Source: Trichoplusia ni
Taxonomy: Eukaryota > Arthropoda > Insecta > Lepidoptera > Noctuidae
Direction of reading: 5' to 3'
Assembly (NCBI RefSeq): GCF_003590095.1
Contig: NC_039492.1
Location: 3,286,001 to 3,350,000 of the forward strand
Length of the DNA: 64,000 nucleotides
Shown here piece after piece: positions 63,078 to 64,000 of the stretch. The position numbers were made by a program, and so were the translations under genes. The notes under the pieces were generated by a model. The model was given only the letters and a program-made list of their open reading frames with translations, did no database searches and was not told the origin of the DNA. How positions within the stretch are numbered: position 1 is the stretch's first letter; each line of letters begins with the position of its first letter.

Positions 63078-64000
63078 GTGAGTACTTAGAAATACCTTAT
63101 TGTTTTTAGTCACCGTTGGTTGTTCGCTTCTGGAAACAGGCCTTACTAAATTTGCGCCATAGCACCCCATTCTCCGCTATCTGCATCCAGCAGCCAGCGT
63201 TTAGTTTCGCTAGGCCTATATGTATCAGTAATAATTATTGGAATTATTTTCGTGAGGTGGACCTCGAGTTCATGATTAGACTCCAGTTGCGTCCTAAATT
63301 ATTGGGGTTATTAATTTGTATAAGTAAACCGTCATGAACAATTTTTTCGAATTAATATGATTTGACGGCTTTTCATACATATAAAGTCGATTAAAATGGA
63401 CATAATGACTTCTAGCCGTATATTTCTTATTGTATGTGTGTATGTCATTGAACTTTAAATACATAAAGATGTAAATCTATCTATTAATACACACACACGT
63501 GTTATAGTATTAGAAAGTAAGTGAGGTTAAAGTTCTTAGCTCAACGTAAACATTCTATTGGCAATTATAAGTGAACGTTACGTATATATTATTATATTTA
63601 TATGTATAAGTAATATAAACAATAGTATGTATAATATGCTCAATTTGTTTTTAGTACCTACTTTAATACTGACACATTATTAAGTAAATAAACGATGCAG
63701 TATTATTTTATTTTTCTTCTACATAGGTTTTAAGCAACTTTTTTTTTAAGATTTTTTTTTTTTTGACAAAAAGACTCATCAACCAACGTTGTAGAATTTT
63801 GGTTTAAGGAGACTATTCTTTTTTGCTTTGTGTTAGTAATCTGAATCACCCTTTCTGATTAAAACAAGAAAAAGTGTGTTTTTCTTATAGGAGTGGATTT
63901 ATTTTTTATTACCGCTGTCATCCGCGTCTTCTGAAACGACCAAAACAATATGAATAAATATTTTTTCTTTATGACTGTAATTAGCACTTTGATAAGTTAT

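Larger units (their letters stand above)
58558..64000 (+). repeat. Large direct duplication, copy 2 (runs to the window end)
   Basis: Near-identical second copy of 42543-47990. Differences seen: TTT to TT near 58900, TTTT to TTT near 59318, a run of 9 T to 8 near 60660, five A to four near 61381, and a run of 10 T to 9 near 63745. All are losses in copy 2. The left edge at 58558 falls abruptly inside HEATR1 coding sequence. The right edge lies beyond the window. It is most likely an assembly duplicate, less likely a very recent tandem duplication. Confidence 0.93.

Overview
The window is AT-rich nuclear DNA from an insect, almost certainly a moth or butterfly. Its genes have small exons with GT-AG introns. 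The non-coding part is full of repeat types that I recognise from Lepidoptera: Helitron-like elements with TC starts and CTAG ends flanked by A and T, tRNA-derived SINEs, and 5'-truncated LINE tails ending in ATG repeats. I cannot name the species. Noctuid-like SINEs are present, but that is weak evidence.

Layout. Positions 1-36,391 hold no protein-coding gene that I can support. This stretch is a mosaic of degraded mobile elements and unassigned AT-rich DNA. It includes a cluster of five same-family Helitrons (7.7-17.2 kb) and a tandem duplication of a 1,771-bp unit (19,983-23,594). Positions 36,392-43,112 (minus strand) are a complete four-exon HEATR1/UTP10 gene, a nucleolar ribosome-biogenesis factor of 2,097 residues. 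Head-to-head with it, 879 bp away, is a complete six-exon PPT2-type thioesterase gene (43,992-50,368, plus strand; 285 residues, catalytic Ser/Asp/His all present). Its introns carry two Helitrons, two SINEs and an intact tRNA-Gln(CTG). A run of exactly 1,000 N (51,633-52,632) follows, then about 5.9 kb of repeats and unassigned DNA. From 58,558 to the window end, the 5' part of HEATR1, the shared promoter region and PPT2 exons 1-4 appear a second time, nearly identical and in the same order and orientation.

The two genes work in different compartments (nucleolus and lysosome). They are linked only by their shared divergent upstream region. The second copy differs from the first, as far as I can see, only by five 1-base losses in homopolymers. 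All five are in the same copy, and one of them breaks the HEATR1 reading frame. With the placeholder gap nearby, this points to an assembly artefact more than to a real young duplication, although a real tandem duplication cannot be excluded from sequence alone. The most interesting repeat signals are: a 122-bp fold-back element family with long inverted termini, the abrupt identity step inside the 1.77-kb tandem duplication, and the variable number of 5'-terminal 8-mer units in the commonest Helitron family. I found no clear sign of a new enzymatic or defence system.
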